From Phytophthora colocasiae (Eukaryota; Oomycota; Peronosporomycetes; Peronosporales; Peronosporaceae): a stretch of 64,000 nucleotides of DNA. Positions 44,981 to 59,178 of the stretch are shown one piece after another. The translations under genes and the position numbers were made by a program. Location of the stretch: the NCBI GenBank assembly GCA_018806915.1, contig JAGKQI010000059.1, positions 1,672,991 to 1,736,990 on the forward strand, written 5' to 3'. The notes beneath the pieces are model-generated. The model made no database searches, was not told the DNA's origin, and saw only the letters and a list, made by a program, of their open reading frames with translations. Position 1 is the first letter of the stretch. Every line of letters begins with the position of its first letter.

Positions 44981-47900
44981 CGATTGCGAACCCAAAACTC
45001 AGTGAAATCGGCGGAAAATTGGAGAGTGAAAAAAATAGTTGGCTTGAAAATGTATGACTGTACTCCCATGTCGTATAGACGGGCCATTGAGCCAATTTTC
45101 AAACTTCGTCAATACTTCACTTCACTATACGAAAAATTGTGAGGTGGGGTATTTCGGCACGGGGAAGATGATGGTGAGACCCCCATGTGACATAGACAGG
45201 CCAATCAGCCGATTTTTGAAACTTTCTCAATATTGCACCTTATTATACGAAAATTTGTGAGGTGGGGTATTTCGACACAGGGAAGATGATGGTGAGATTC
45301 CCATGAGACATAGACGGGCCATTGAGCCAATTTTCAAAACTTCGTCAATACTTCACTTCACTATGCGAAAATTTGTGAGGAGGGGTATTTTTATATGGGG
45401 AAGAAGATGGTGAGACTCCCATGTAGCATAAACGGGCCGAACACACGTATAACGTCTTCATGTTAAAAACTCCTTGTATAAGTTAATACTGACTTGAGAT
45501 ATTAAATTTGGTTGACAGATGAGATACCATCCGAAAGAGCATTATAAAGTACATTGTTTTCATGTGCGTAAGAAAGGGACACTGTAGATATAGCCAATGA
45601 TAGAGTAAGAAACGTCTTGGTTTTGAAAAATGCCTGTACAAGCTAATAATGACTTGAGATATTAAATATGGCCGACAAACGAAGTACCATCGGAAAGAGC
45701 ATAAAAAGTACGTTAAATCCACCTAAGAAATTTTGATAACGTGTAAGTATAGCCAAACTTATGACGAGATTAGTGGGCGTTTGGTGGTGTCAATGTGTAG
45801 TAAGTTTGAGTGAGTTTGCTCTTTAAACTTGAATAACTTTGCGAAGACTTAACATATGGAAATGCTACTTAGTACGATCGTGTAGCGCGTCAAATTCTAC
45901 GTTGATTCCATCTAAGTAGATCGAGCAGACATTAAGTCTAAGTATAGTTATGGCTAGTCAAAGATGAAATTTTGAAAATTCACTTTGACAGTTAATAACT
46001 TTGTCAAAAATAAGATTTGGGAGTGCTACCAAGAATAGTCGTGTAGTGCAAAAAAAGCCATGTTAGATATATCTAAGAAGTTTTGTCATCGGACAAGGAT
46101 AGCTTAAGTTATAACAGAAAGAGTTTTTCATTATAAAGTTTGCAATACAATAATCGTTTCGATCAAAAATTAAAATTAATTACATTTAATTCAAATATTG
46201 GGTACACTGTACCAACTTTAAAAACTTATATTTTATAAATTTTCAAGGGTTAAATATGGGTAAAAACGAAGCAATATACAGAGTACCGAAGTAACCCGAC
46301 TAAGTACGAATTAGGGTTTATGTAGGGTTAAACCGCTGCATATATGATAAGCGGGTTCCAGTGCAATACTGGGGTGGCTGGGGTGGCTATACTAGACTTT
46401 GTATTGGCTATTACACTGTAATCCGTGCTCTTAACAGTTAACCAGCATTTTTCACTGGAATCCAGGGGTGGCTGCACTGGAATCCAGTGGTGGCTCTCAC
46501 CAATCATTGGCTATTATTCTTCCTTTTACGTGCTTTGATTAGCTAAAATGGTTAAAAATGCTCGGTAAACGAGTTTTAGATTTTAAGAGCCGTCCACAAC
46601 CTTAATATAGGAAATCCCATACAAAAACTCCGAGTCGATTGCGAACCCAAAACTCAGTGAAATCGGCGGAAAATTGGAGAGTGAACAAAATAGTTGGCTT
46701 GAAAATGGATGACTGTACTCCCATGTCGTATAGACGGGCCATTGAGCCAATTTTCAAAACTTCGTCAATACTTCACTTCACTATACGAAAATTTGTGAGG
46801 TAGGGTATTTCGACACAGGGAAGATGATGGTGAGATTCCCATGAGACATAGACGGGCCAATCAGCCGATTTTTGAAACTTTCTCAATATTGCACCTTAAT
46901 ATACGAAAATTTGTGAGGTGGGGTATTTCGACACAGGGAAGATGATGGTGAGATTCCCATGAGACATAGACGGGCCATTGAGCCAATTTTCAAAACTTCG
47001 TCAATACTTCACTTCACTATGCGAAAATTTGTGAGGTGGGGTATTTTGATACGGGGAAGATGGTGAGACTCCCATGTAGCATAAACAGGCCGAACACACG
47101 TATAACGTCTTCATGTTAAAAACTCCTTTATATGGTAATACTGACTTGGGATATTATATTTGGTTGACAGACGATATACCATCCGAAAGAGCATGAAAAA
47201 GTACATTGATTCCATGTGCGTAAGAAAGGGACACTGTAGATATAGCCAATGATAGAGTAAGAAACGTCTTGTTTTTGAAAAATGCCTGTATAAGCGAATA
47301 CTGACTTCAGATATTAAATCTGGCAGACACACAATGTACCATCGGAAAGAGCATAAAAAGTACGTTAAATCCACCTAAGAAATTTTGATAACGTGTAAGT
47401 ATAGCCAAACTTATGACGAGATTAGTGGGCGTTTGGTGGTGTCAATGTGTAGTAAGTTTGAGTGAGTTTGCCTTTAAACTTGAATAACTTTACGAAGACT
47501 TAACATATGGAAATGCTACTTAGTATGATCGTATAGCGCGTATAATTCTACGTTGATTCCATCTAAGTAGATCGAGCAGACATTAAGTCTAAGTATAGTT
47601 ATGGCTAGTCAAAGATGAAATTTTGAAAATTCACTTTGACAGTTAATAACTTTGTCAAAAATAAGATTTGGGAGTGCTACCAGGAATAGTCGTGTAGTGC
47701 AAAAAGCCATGTTAGATATATCTAAGAAGTTTTGTCATCGGACAAGGATAGCTTAAGTTATAACAGAAAGAGTTTTTCATTATAAAGTTTGCAATACAAT
47801 AATCGTTTCGATCAAAAATTAAAATTAATTACATTTAATTCAAATATTGGGTACACTGTACCAACTTTAAAAACTTATATTTTATAAATTTTCAAGGGTT

Positions 47901-50900
47901 AAATATGGGTAAAAACGAAGCAATATACAGAGTACCGAAGTAACCCGACTAAGTACGAATTAGGGTTTATGTAGGGTTAAACCGCTGCATATATGATAAG
48001 CGGGTTCCAGTGCAATACTGGGGTGGCTGGGGTGGCTATACTAGACTTTGTATTGGCTATTACACTGTAATCCGTGCTCTTAACAGTTAACCAGCATTTT
48101 TCACTGGAATCCAGGGGTGGCTGCACTGGAATCCAGTGGTGGCTCTCACCAATCATTGGCTATTATTCTTCCTTTTACGTGCTTTGATTAGCTAAAATGG
48201 TTAAAAATGCTCGGTAAACGAGTTTTAGATTTTAAGAGCCGTCCACAACCTTAATATAGGAAATCCCATACAAAAACTCCGAGTCGATTGCGAACCCAAA
48301 ACTCAGTGAAATCGGCGGAAAATTGGAGAGTGAACAAAATAGTTGGCTTGAAAATGGATGACTGTACTCCCATGTCGTATAGACGGGCCATTGAGCCAAT
48401 TTTCAAACTTCGTCAATACTTCACTTCACTATACGAAAAATTGTGAGGTGGGGTATTTCGGCACGGGAAGATGATGGTGAGACCCCATGTGACATAGACA
48501 GGCCAATCAGCCGATTTTGAAACTTTCTCAATATTGCACCTTAATATACGAAAATTTGTGAGGTGGGGTATTTCGACACAGGGAAGATGATGGTGAGATT
48601 CCCATGAGACATAGACAGGCCATTGAGCCAATTTTCAAAACTTCGTCAATACTTCACTTCACTATGCGAAAATTTGTGAGGTGGGGTATTTTGATACAGG
48701 GAAGAAGATGGTGAGACTCCATGTAGCATAAACAGGCCGAACACACGTATAACGTCTTCATGTTAAAAACTCCTTTATATGGTAATACTGACTTGGGATA
48801 TTATATTTGGTTGACAGACGATATACCATCCGAAAGAGCATGAAAAAGTACATTGATTCCATGTGCGTAAGAAAGGGACACTGTAGATATAGCCAATGAT
48901 AGAGTAAGAAACGTCTTGTTTTTGAAAAATGCCTGTACAAGCTAATAATGACTTGAGATATTAAATATGGCCGACAAACGAAGTACCATCGGAAAGAGCA
49001 TAAAAAGTACGTTAAATCCACCTAAGAAATTTTGATAACGTGTAAGTATAGCCAAACTTATGACGAGATTAGTGGGCGTTTGGTGGTGTCAATGTGTAGT
49101 AAGTTTGAGTGAGTTTGCCTTTAAACTTGAATAACTTTACGAAGACTTAACATATGGAAATGCTACTTAGTATGATCGTATAGCGCGTATAATTCTACGT
49201 TGATTCCATCTAAGTAGATCGAGCAGACATTAAGTCTAAGTATAGTTATGGCTAGTCAAAGATGAAATTTTGAAAATTCACTTTGACAGTTAATAACTTT
49301 GTCAAAAATAAGATTTGGGAGTGCTACCAGGAATAGTCGTGTAGTGCAAAAAAAGCCATGTTAGATATATCTAAGAAGTTTTGTCATCGGACAAGGATAG
49401 CTTAAGTTATAACAGAAAGAGTTTTTCATTATAAAGTTTGCAATACAATAATCGTTTCGATCAAAAATTAAAATTAATTACATTTAATTCAAATATTGGG
49501 TACACTGTACCAACTTTAAAAACTTATATTTTATAAATTTTCAAGGGTTAAATATGGGTAAAAACGAAGCAATATACAGAGTACCGAAGTAACCCGACTA
49601 AGTACGAATTAGGGTTTATGTAGGGTTAAACCGCTGCATATATGATAAGCGGGTTCCAGTGCAATACTGGGGTGGCTGGGGTGGCTATACTAGACTTTGT
49701 ATTGGCTATTACACTATAATCCGTGCTCTTAACAGTTAACCAGCATTTTTCACTGGAATCCAGGGGTGGCTGCACTGGAATCCAGTGGTGGCTCTCACCA
49801 ATCATTGGCTATTATTCTTCCTTTTACGTGCTTTGATTAGCTAAAATGGTTAAAAATGCTCGGTAAACGAGTTTTAGATTTTAAGAGCCGTCCACAACCT
49901 TAATATAGGAAATCCCATACAAAAACTCCGAGTCGATTGCGAACCCAAAACTCAGTGAAATCGGCGGAAAATTGGAGAGTGAACAAAATAGTTGGCTTGA
50001 AAATGGATGACTGTACTCCCATGTCGTATAGACGGGCCATTGAGCCAATTTTCAAAACTTCGTCAATACTTCACTTCACTATACGAAAAATTGTGAGGTG
50101 GGGTATTTCGGCACGGGGAAGATGATGGTGAGACCCCCATGTGACATAGACAGGCCAATCAGCCGATTTTTGAAACTTTCTCAATATTGCACCTTAATAT
50201 ACGAAAATTTGTGAGGTGGGGTATTTCGACACAGGGAAGATGATGGTGAGATTCCCATGAGACATAGACGGGCCATTGAGCCAATTTTCAAAACTTCGTC
50301 AATACTTCACTTCACTATGCGAAAATTTGTGAGGTGGGGTATTTTGATACGGGGAAGAAGATGGTGAGACTCCCATGTAGCATAAACAGGCCGAACACAC
50401 GTATAACGTCTTCATGTTAAAAACTCCTTTATATGGTAATACTGACTTGGGATATTATATTTGGTTGACAGACGATATACCATCCGAAAGAGCATGAAAA
50501 AGTACATTGATTCCATGTGCGTAAGAAAGGGACACTGTAGATATAGCCAATGATAGAGTAAGAAACGTCTTGTTTTTGAAAAATGCCTGTATAAGCTAAT
50601 ACTGACTTGAGATATTAAATCTGGCAGACACACGAAGTACCATCGGAAAGAGCATAAAAAAGTACGTTAAATCCACCTAAGAAATTTTGATAACGTGTAA
50701 GTATAGCCAAACTTATGACGAGATTAGTGGGCGTTTGGTGGTGTCAATGTGTAGTAAGTTTGAGTGAGTTTGCCTTTAAACTTGAATAACTTTACGAAGA
50801 CTTAACATATGGAAATGCTACTTAGTATGATCGTATAGCGCGTATAATTCTACGTTGATTCCATCTAAGTAGATCGAGCAGACATTAAGTCTAAGTATAG

Positions 50901-53237
50901 TTATGGCTAGTCAAAGATGAAATTTTGAAAATTCACTTTGACAGTTAATAACTTTGTCAAAAATAAGATTTGGGAGTGCTACCAGGAATAGTCGTGTAGT
51001 GCAAAAAAAGCCATGTTAGATATATCTAAGAAGTTTTGTCATCGGACAAGGATAGCTTAAGTTATAACAGAAAGAGTTTTTCATTATAAAGTTTGCAATA
51101 CAATAATCGTTTCGATCAAAAATTAAAATTAATTACATTTAATTCAAATATTGGGTACACTGTACCAACTTTAAAAACTTATATTTTATAAATTTTCAAG
51201 GGTTAAATATGGGTAAAAACGAAGCAATATACAGAGTACCGAAGTAACCCGACTAAGTACGAATTAGGGTTTATGTAGGGTTAAACCGCTGCATATATGA
51301 TAAGCGGGTTCCAGTGCAATACTGGGGTGGCTGGGGTGGCTATACTAGACTTTGTATTGGCTATTACACTGTAATCCGTGCTCTTAACAGTTAACTAGCA
51401 TTTTTCACTGGAATCCAGGGGTGGCTGCACTGGAATCCAGTGGTGGCTCTCACCAATCATTGGCTATTATTCTTCCTTTTACGTGCTTTGATTAGCTAAA
51501 ATGGTTAAAAATGCTCGGTAAACGAGTTTTAGATTTTAAGAGCCGTCCACAACCTTAATATAGAAATCCCATACAAAAACTCGAGTCGATTGCGAACCCA
51601 AAACTCAGTGAAATCGGCGGAAAATTGGAGAGTGAACAAAATAGTTGGCTTGAAAATGGATGACTGTACTCCCATGTCGTATAGACGGGCCATTGAGCCA
51701 ATTTTCAAAACTTCGTCAATACTTCACTTCACTATACGAAAAATTGTGAGGTGGGGTATTTCGGCACAGGAAGATGATGGTGAGACCCCCATGTGACATA
51801 GACAGGCCAATCAGCCGATTTTTGAAACTTTCTCAATATTGCACCTTAATATACGAAAATTTGTGAGGTGGGGTATTTCGACACAGGGAAGATGATGGTG
51901 AGATTCCCATGAGACATAGACGGGCCATTGAGCCAATTTTCAAAACTTCGTCAATACTTCACTTCATTATACGAAAATTTGTGAGGTGGGGTATTTTGAT
52001 ACGGGGAAGATGATGGTAAGACTCCCATGTAGCATAAACGGGCCGAACGCACGTATAACGTCTTCATGTTAAAAACTACTTTATATGGTAATACTGACTT
52101 GGGATATTATATTTGGTTGACAGACGATATACAATCCGAAAGAGCATGAAAAGTTACATTGATTCCATGTGCGTAAGAAAGGGACACTGTAGATATAGCC
52201 AATAATAGAGCAAGAAACGTCTTGGTTTTGAAAAATGCCTGTATAAGCTAATAATGACTTGAGATATTAAATCTGGAAGACACACGAAGTACCATCGGAA
52301 AGAGCATAAAAAGTACGTTAAATCCATCTAAGAATTTTTGATAGCGTGTACGTATAGCCAAACCTATGACGAGATTAGTGGGCGTTAGGTGGTGTCAATG
52401 TGTAGTAAGTTTGAGTGAGTTTGCCTTTAAACTTGAATAACTTTGCGAAGACTTAACATATGGAAATGCTACTTAGTATGATCATGTAGCGCGTAAATAT
52501 TTACGTTGATTCCATCTAAGAAGATCGAGCAGACATTAAGTCTACGTATAGTTATGTCCAGTCAAAGATGAAATTTTGAAAATTCACTTTAAAACTTAAT
52601 AACTTTGTCAAAAATAAGATTTGGGAGTGCTACCAAGAATAGTCGTGTAGTGCAAAAAAAGCCATGTTAGATATATCTAAGAAGTTTTGTCATCGGACAA
52701 GGATAGCTTAAGTTATAACAGAAAGAGTTTTTCATTATAAAGTTTGCAATACAATAATCGTTTCGATCAAAAATTAAAATTAATTACATTTTAATTCAAA
52801 TATTGGGTACACTGTACCAACTTTAAAAACTTATATTTTATAAATTTTCAAGGGTTAAATATGGGTAAAACGAAGCAATATACAGAGTACCAAGTAACCC
52901 GACTAAGTACGAATTAGGGTTTATGTAGGTTAAACCGCTGCATAGATGATAAGCGGGTTCCAGTGCAATACTGGGGTGGCTGGGGTGGCTATACTAGACT
53001 TTGTATTGGCTATTACACTGTAATCCGTGTTCTTAACAGTTAACCAGCATTTTTCACTGGAATCCAGGGGTGGCTGCACTGGAATCCAGTGGTGGCTCTC
53101 ACCAATCATTGGCTATTATTCTTCCTTTTACGTGCTTTGATTAGCTAAAATGGTTAAAAATGCTCGGTAAACGAGTTTTAGATTTTAAGAGCCGTCCACA
53201 ACCTTAATATAGGAAATCCCATACAAAAACTCCGAGT
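44981..53237. repeat. Subtelomeric array, five type A units of about 1.65 kb
   Basis: The landmark CGATTGCGAACCC recurs at 44981, 46636, 48285, 49934, 51587 and 53238 (spacing 1655, 1649, 1649, 1653, 1651). Each unit has three tandem 118-bp subrepeats (first unit at 45081, 45198, 45316, remnant at 45434), then several diverged roughly 160-180-bp subrepeats, an AT-rich block with GGGTACACTGTACC, and a telomere-like motif AATTAGGGTTTATGTAGGG. Units are nearly identical, pointing to recent amplification or conversion. Frames of 60-87 codons recur at fixed places, lack any known motif and are not called as genes. Confidence 0.93.
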
Positions 53238-54745
53238 CGATTGCGAACCCAAAACTCAGTGAAATCGGCGGAAAATTGGAGAGTGAACAAAATAGTTGGC
53301 TTGAAAATGGATGACTGTACTCCCATGTCGTATAGACGGGCCATTGAGCCAATTTTCAAAACTTCGTCAATACTTCACTTCACTATACGAAAAATTGTGA
53401 GGTGGGGTATTTCGGCACGGGGAAGATGATGGTGAGACCCCCATGTGACATAGACAGGCCAATCAGCCGATTTTTGAAACTTTCTCAATATTGCACCTTA
53501 ATATACGAAAATTTGTGAGGTGGGGTATTTCGACACAGGGAAGATGATGGTGAGATTCCCATGATACATAGACGGGCCATTGAGCCAATTTTCAAAACTT
53601 CGTCAATACTTCACTTCACTATGCGAAAATTTGTGAGGTGGGGTATTTTGATACGGGGAAGAAGATGGTGAGACTCCCATGTAGCATAAACAGGCCGAAC
53701 ACACGTATAACGTCTTCATGTTAAAAACTCCTTTATATGGTAATACTGACTTGGGATATTATATTTGGTTGACAGACGATATACCATCCGAAAGAGCATG
53801 AAAAAGTACATTGATTCCATGTGCGTAAGAAAGGGACACTGTAGATATAGCCAATGATAGAGTAAGAAACGTCTTGTTTTTGAAAAATGCCTGTATAAGC
53901 TAATACTGACTTGAGATATTAAATCTGGCAGACACACGAAGTACCATCGGAAAGAGCATAAAAAAGTACGTTAAATCCACCTAAGAAATTTTGATAACGT
54001 GTAAGTATAGCCAAACTTATGACGAGATTAGTGGGCGTTTGGTGGTGTCAATGTGTAGTAAGTTTGAGTGAGTTTGCCTTTAAACTTGAATAACTTTACG
54101 AAGACTTAACATATGGAAATGCTACTTAGTATGATCGTATAGCGCGTATAATTCTACGTTGATTCCATCTAAGTAGATCGAGCAGACATTAAGTCTAAGT
54201 ATAGTTATGGCTAGTCAAAGATGAAATTTTGAAAATTCACTTTGACAGTTAATAACTTTGTCAAAAAATAAGATTTAAGAGTGCTACCAAGATTAGTCGT
54301 GTAGAGCGTCAGAAACTACATTAGGTACATAAAAGAAACGTCGCCCAAGTGCAAGAATAGCCAAAGCTAGAGCAGAAAGAGTGAAACTTTTGAAAGAGTG
54401 AGTATAGCGAAGTACAAAGTAAGTAATTTGACTTTAAACGTGAATAACTTTGCGAAGACTTAACATATGGAAATGCTACTTAGTATGATCGTATAGCGCG
54501 TAAAATTTTACGTTGAATCCATCTAAGTAGAACGAGCAGACTTGAAGTTGAAGTATAGTTATGGCCAGTCAAAGATGAAATTTTGAAAATTCACTTTAGA
54601 ACTTAATAACATTATCAAAAATAAGATTTGGGAGTGCTACCAAGAATAGTCGTGTAGAGCTTCGGAAACTACGTAGCGGACAAGGATTTATTGGTGAAAC
54701 CTCTTGTTTGGTGCGCTTTTATTGGTAGATTCTCGTCAGTGATTG

Positions 54746-54902
54746 GCGGATGATCGGCTATTCTCGACCTGCAAGTTATTAGCGGATGACCGGCTATTCT
54801 CGACATCCAAGTGATCAGTGGATGACCGGCTATTCTCGACATGTAAGATATTAGCGGAAGACCGGCTATTCTCGACATCCAAGTGATCAGCGAATGACCG
54901 GC
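54746..54902. repeat. 36-bp minisatellite, about 4.4 copies, first type B unit
   Basis: GCGGATGACCGGCTATTCTC plus a variable tail recurs at 54746, 54782, 54818 and 54854. Tails alternate between GTGATCA and TTATTA/ATATTA endings, suggesting a 72-bp dimer. The period of 12 codons yields a repetitive peptide on the minus strand, with no sign of selection. Confidence 0.9.
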
Positions 54903-56720
54903 AGCTGTTCTCTGCATATATGATAAAGCGGGTTCCAGTGCAATACTGGGGTGGCTGGGGTGGCTATACTAGACTTTGTATTGGCTATTACACTATAATC
55001 CGTGCTCTTAACAGTTAACCAGCATTTTTCACTGGAATCCAGGGGTGGCTGCACTGGAATCCAGTGGTGGCTCTCACCAATCATTGGCTATTATTCTTCC
55101 TTTTACGTGCTTTGATTAGCTAAAATGGTTAAAAATGCTCGGTAAACGAGTTTTAGATTTTAAGAGCCGTCCACAACCTTAATATAGGAAATCCCATACA
55201 AAAACTCCGAGTCGATTGCGAACCCAAAACTCAGTGAAATCGGCGGAAAATTGGAGAGTGAACAAAATAGTTGGCTTGAAAATGGATGACTGTACTCCCA
55301 TGTCGTATAGACGGGCCCATTGAGCCAATTTTCAAAACTTCGTCAATACTTCACTTCACTATACGAAAAATTGTGAGGTGGGGTATTTCGGCACGGGGAA
55401 GATGATGGTGAGACCCCCATGTGACATAGACAGGCCAATCAGCCGATTTTTGAAACTTTCTCAATATTGCACCTTAATATACGAAAATTTGTGAGGTGGG
55501 GTATTTCGACACAGGGAAGATGATGGTGAGATTCCCATGAGACATAGACGGGCCATTGAGCCAATTTTCAAAACTTCGTCAATACTTCACTTCACTATGC
55601 GAAAATTTGTGAGGTGGGGTATTTTGATACGGGGAAGAAGATGGTGAGACTCCCATGTAGCATAAACAGGCCGAACACACGTATAACGTCTTCATGTTAA
55701 AAACTCCTTTATATGGTAATACTGACTTGGGATATTATATTTGGTTGACAGACGATATACCATCCGAAAGAGCATGAAAAAGTACATTGATTCCATGTGC
55801 GTAAGAAAGGGACACTGTAGATATAGCCAATGATAGAGTAAGAAACGTCTTGTTTTTGAAAAATGCCTGTATAAGCTAATACTGACTTGAGATATTAAAT
55901 CTGGCAGACACACGAAGTACCATCGGAAAGAGCATAAAAAAGTACGTTAAATCCACCTAAGAAATTTTGATAACGTGTAAGTATAGCCAAACTTATGACG
56001 AGATTAGTGGGCGTTTGGTGGTGTCAATGTGTAGTAAGTTTGAGTGAGTTTGCCTTTAAACTTGAATAACTTTACGAAGACTTAACATATGGAAATGCTA
56101 CTTAGTATGATCGTATAGCGCGTATAATTTTACGTTGAATCCATCTAAGTAGAACGAGCAGACTTGAAGTTGAAGTATAGTTATGGCCAGTCAAAGATGA
56201 AATTTTGAAAATTCACTTTGACAGTTAATAACTTTATCAAAAATAAGATTTAAGAGTGCTACCAAGTATAGTCGTGTAGCGCGTCAAAAACTACATTAGG
56301 TACATAAAAGAAACGTCACCCAATTGCAAGATTAGCCAAAGTTAGAGCAGAAAGAGTGAAACTTTTGAAAGAGTGAGTATAGCGAAGTACAAAGTAAGTA
56401 ATTTGACTTTAAACGTGAATAACTTTGCGAAGACTTAACATATGGAAATGCTACTTAGTATGATCGTATAGCGCGTAAAATTTTACGTTGAATCCATCTA
56501 AGTAGAACGAGCAGACTTGAAGTTGAAGTATAGTTATGGCCAGTCAAAGATGAAATTTTGAAAATTCACTTTAGAACTTAATAACATTATCAAAAATAAG
56601 ATTTGGGAGTGCTACCAAGAATAGTCGTGTAGAGCTTCGGAAACTACGTAGCGGACAAGGATTTATTGGTGAAACCTCTTGTTTGGTGCGCTTTTATTGG
56701 TAGATTCTCGTCAGTGATCG

Positions 56721-56877
56721 GCGGATGATCGGCTATTCTCGACCTGCAAGTTATTAGCGGATGACCGGCTATTCTCGACATCCAAGTGATCAGTGGATGA
56801 CCGGCTATTCTCGACATGTAAGATATTAGCGGAAGACCGCCTATTCTCGACATCCAAGTGATCAGCGAATGACCGGC
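56721..56877. repeat. 36-bp minisatellite, second type B unit
   Basis: It has the same four units in the same order as 54746-54902, with a few substitutions. It was copied together with the large unit. Confidence 0.9.
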
Positions 56878-59021
56878 TGTTCTCTGCATATATGATAAGC
56901 GGGTTCCAGTGCAATACTGGGGTGGCTGGGGTGGCTATACTAGACTTTGTATTGGCTATTACACTATAATCCGTGCTCTTAACAGTTAACCAGCATTTTT
57001 CACTGGAATCCAGGGGTGGCTGCACTGGAATCCAGTGGTGGCTCTCACCAATCATTGGCTATTATTCTTCCTTTTACGTGCTTTGATTAGCTAAAATGGT
57101 TAAAAATGCTCGGTAAACGAGTTTTAGATTTTAAGAGCCGTCCACAACCTTAATATAGGAAATCCCATACAAAAACTCCGAGTCGATTGCGAACCCAAAA
57201 CTCAGTGAAATCGGCGGAAAATTGGAGAGTGAAAAAAATAGTTGGCTTGAAAATGTATGACTGTACTCCCATGTCGTATAGACGGGCCATTGAGCCAATT
57301 TTCAAAACTTCGTCAATACTTCACTTCACTATACGAAAAAATTGTGAGGTGGGGTATTTCGGCACAGGAAGATGATGGTAGAGACCCCATGTGACATAGA
57401 CAGGCCAATCAGCCGATTTTTGAAACTTTCTCAATATTGCACCTTAATATACGAAAATTTGTGAGGTGGGGTATTTCGACACAGGGAAGATGATGGTGAG
57501 ATTCCCATGAGACATAGACGGGCCATTAAGCCAGTATTCAAAACTTTCTCAATATTGGACTTTAGGTATTTTGATACGGGGAAGAAGATGGTGAGACTCC
57601 CATGTAGCATAAACAGGCCGAACACACGTATAACGTCTTCATGTTAAAAACTCCTTTATATGGTAATACTGACTTCATATATTAAATCTGGCCGACACAC
57701 GAAGTACCATTGGAAAGAGCATGAAAAAGTACATTGATTCCATGTGCGTAAGAAAGGGACACTGTAGATATAGCCAATGATAGAGTAAGAAACGTCTTGT
57801 TTTTGAAAAATGCCTGCACAAGCTAATAATGACTTGAGATATTAAATATGGCCGACAAACGAAGTACCATCGGAAAGAGCATGAAAAAGTACGTTAAATC
57901 CATTAAGAAATTTTGACAGAGTGTAAGTATAGCCAAACTTATGACGAGATTAGCAGGCGTTTTGGAGATACTAATGTGTAGTAATTTTGAGTGAGTTTTC
58001 CTTTAAACTTGAATAACTTTGCGAAGACTTAACATATGGAAATTCTTCTTAGTATGATCGTATTGCGCGTCAAATTCTACGTTGAATCCATCTAAGTAGA
58101 TCGAGATGACTTTAAGTCTACTTATAGTTATGGCCAGTCAAAGATGAAAATTTTAAAATTCACTTTGACAGTTAATAACTTTGTCAAAAAATAAGATTTA
58201 AGAGTGCTACCAAGATTAGTCGTGTAGAGCGTCAGAAACTACATTAGGTACATAAAAGAAACGTCGCCCAAGTGCAAGAATAGCCAAAGCTAGAGCAGAA
58301 AGAGTGAAACTTTTGAAAGAGTGAGTATAGCGAAGTACAAAGTAAGTAATTTGACTTTAAACGTGAATAACTTTGCGAAGACTTAACATATGGAAATTCT
58401 TCTTAGTATGATCGTATTGCGCGTCAAATTCTACGTTGAATCCATTTAAGTAGAACGAGCAGACTTGAAGTTGAAGTATAGTTATGTCCAGTCAAAGATG
58501 AACATTTTAAAATTCATTTTGACAGTTAATAACTTTATCAAAAATAAGATTTGGGAGTGCTACCAAGTATAGTCGTGTAGCGCGTCAAAAACTACATTAG
58601 GTACATAAAAGAAACGTCACCCAATTGCAAGATTAGCCAAAGTTAGAGCAGAAAGAGTGAAACTTTTGAAAGAGTGAGTATAGCGAAGTACAAAGTAAGT
58701 AATTTGACTTTAAACGTGAATAACTTTGCGAAGACTTAACATATGGAAATGCTACTTAGTATGATCGTACAGCGCGTAAAATTCTACGTTGATTCCATCT
58801 AAGTAGATCGAGCAGACATTAAGTCTAAGTATAGTTATGGCCAGTCAAAGATGAAATTTTGAAAATTCACTTTAGAACTTAATAACATTATCAAAAATAA
58901 GATTTGGGAGTGCTACCAAGAATAGTCGTGTAGAGCTTCGGAAACTACGTAGCGGACAAGGATTTATTGGTGAAACCTCTTGTTTGGTGCGCTTTTATTG
59001 GTAGATTCTCGTCAGTGATCG

Positions 59022-59178
59022 GCGGATGATCGGCTATTCTCGACCTGCAAGTTATTAGCGGATGACCGGCTATTCTCGACATCCAAGTGATCAGTGGATG
59101 ACCGGCTATTCTCGACATGTAAGATATTAGCGGAAGACCGCCTATTCTCGACATCCAAGTGATCAGCGAATGACCGGC
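59022..59178. repeat. 36-bp minisatellite, third type B unit
   Basis: It appears identical to 56721-56877, including the ACCGCCTATT variant in the fourth unit. This shows that these two large units share the most recent common source. Confidence 0.9.

Noticed and set aside
54746..54902. CRISPR-like array of 36-bp repeats
   Set aside because: Repeats are contiguous without spacers and lie in a eukaryotic subtelomere; it is a minisatellite.
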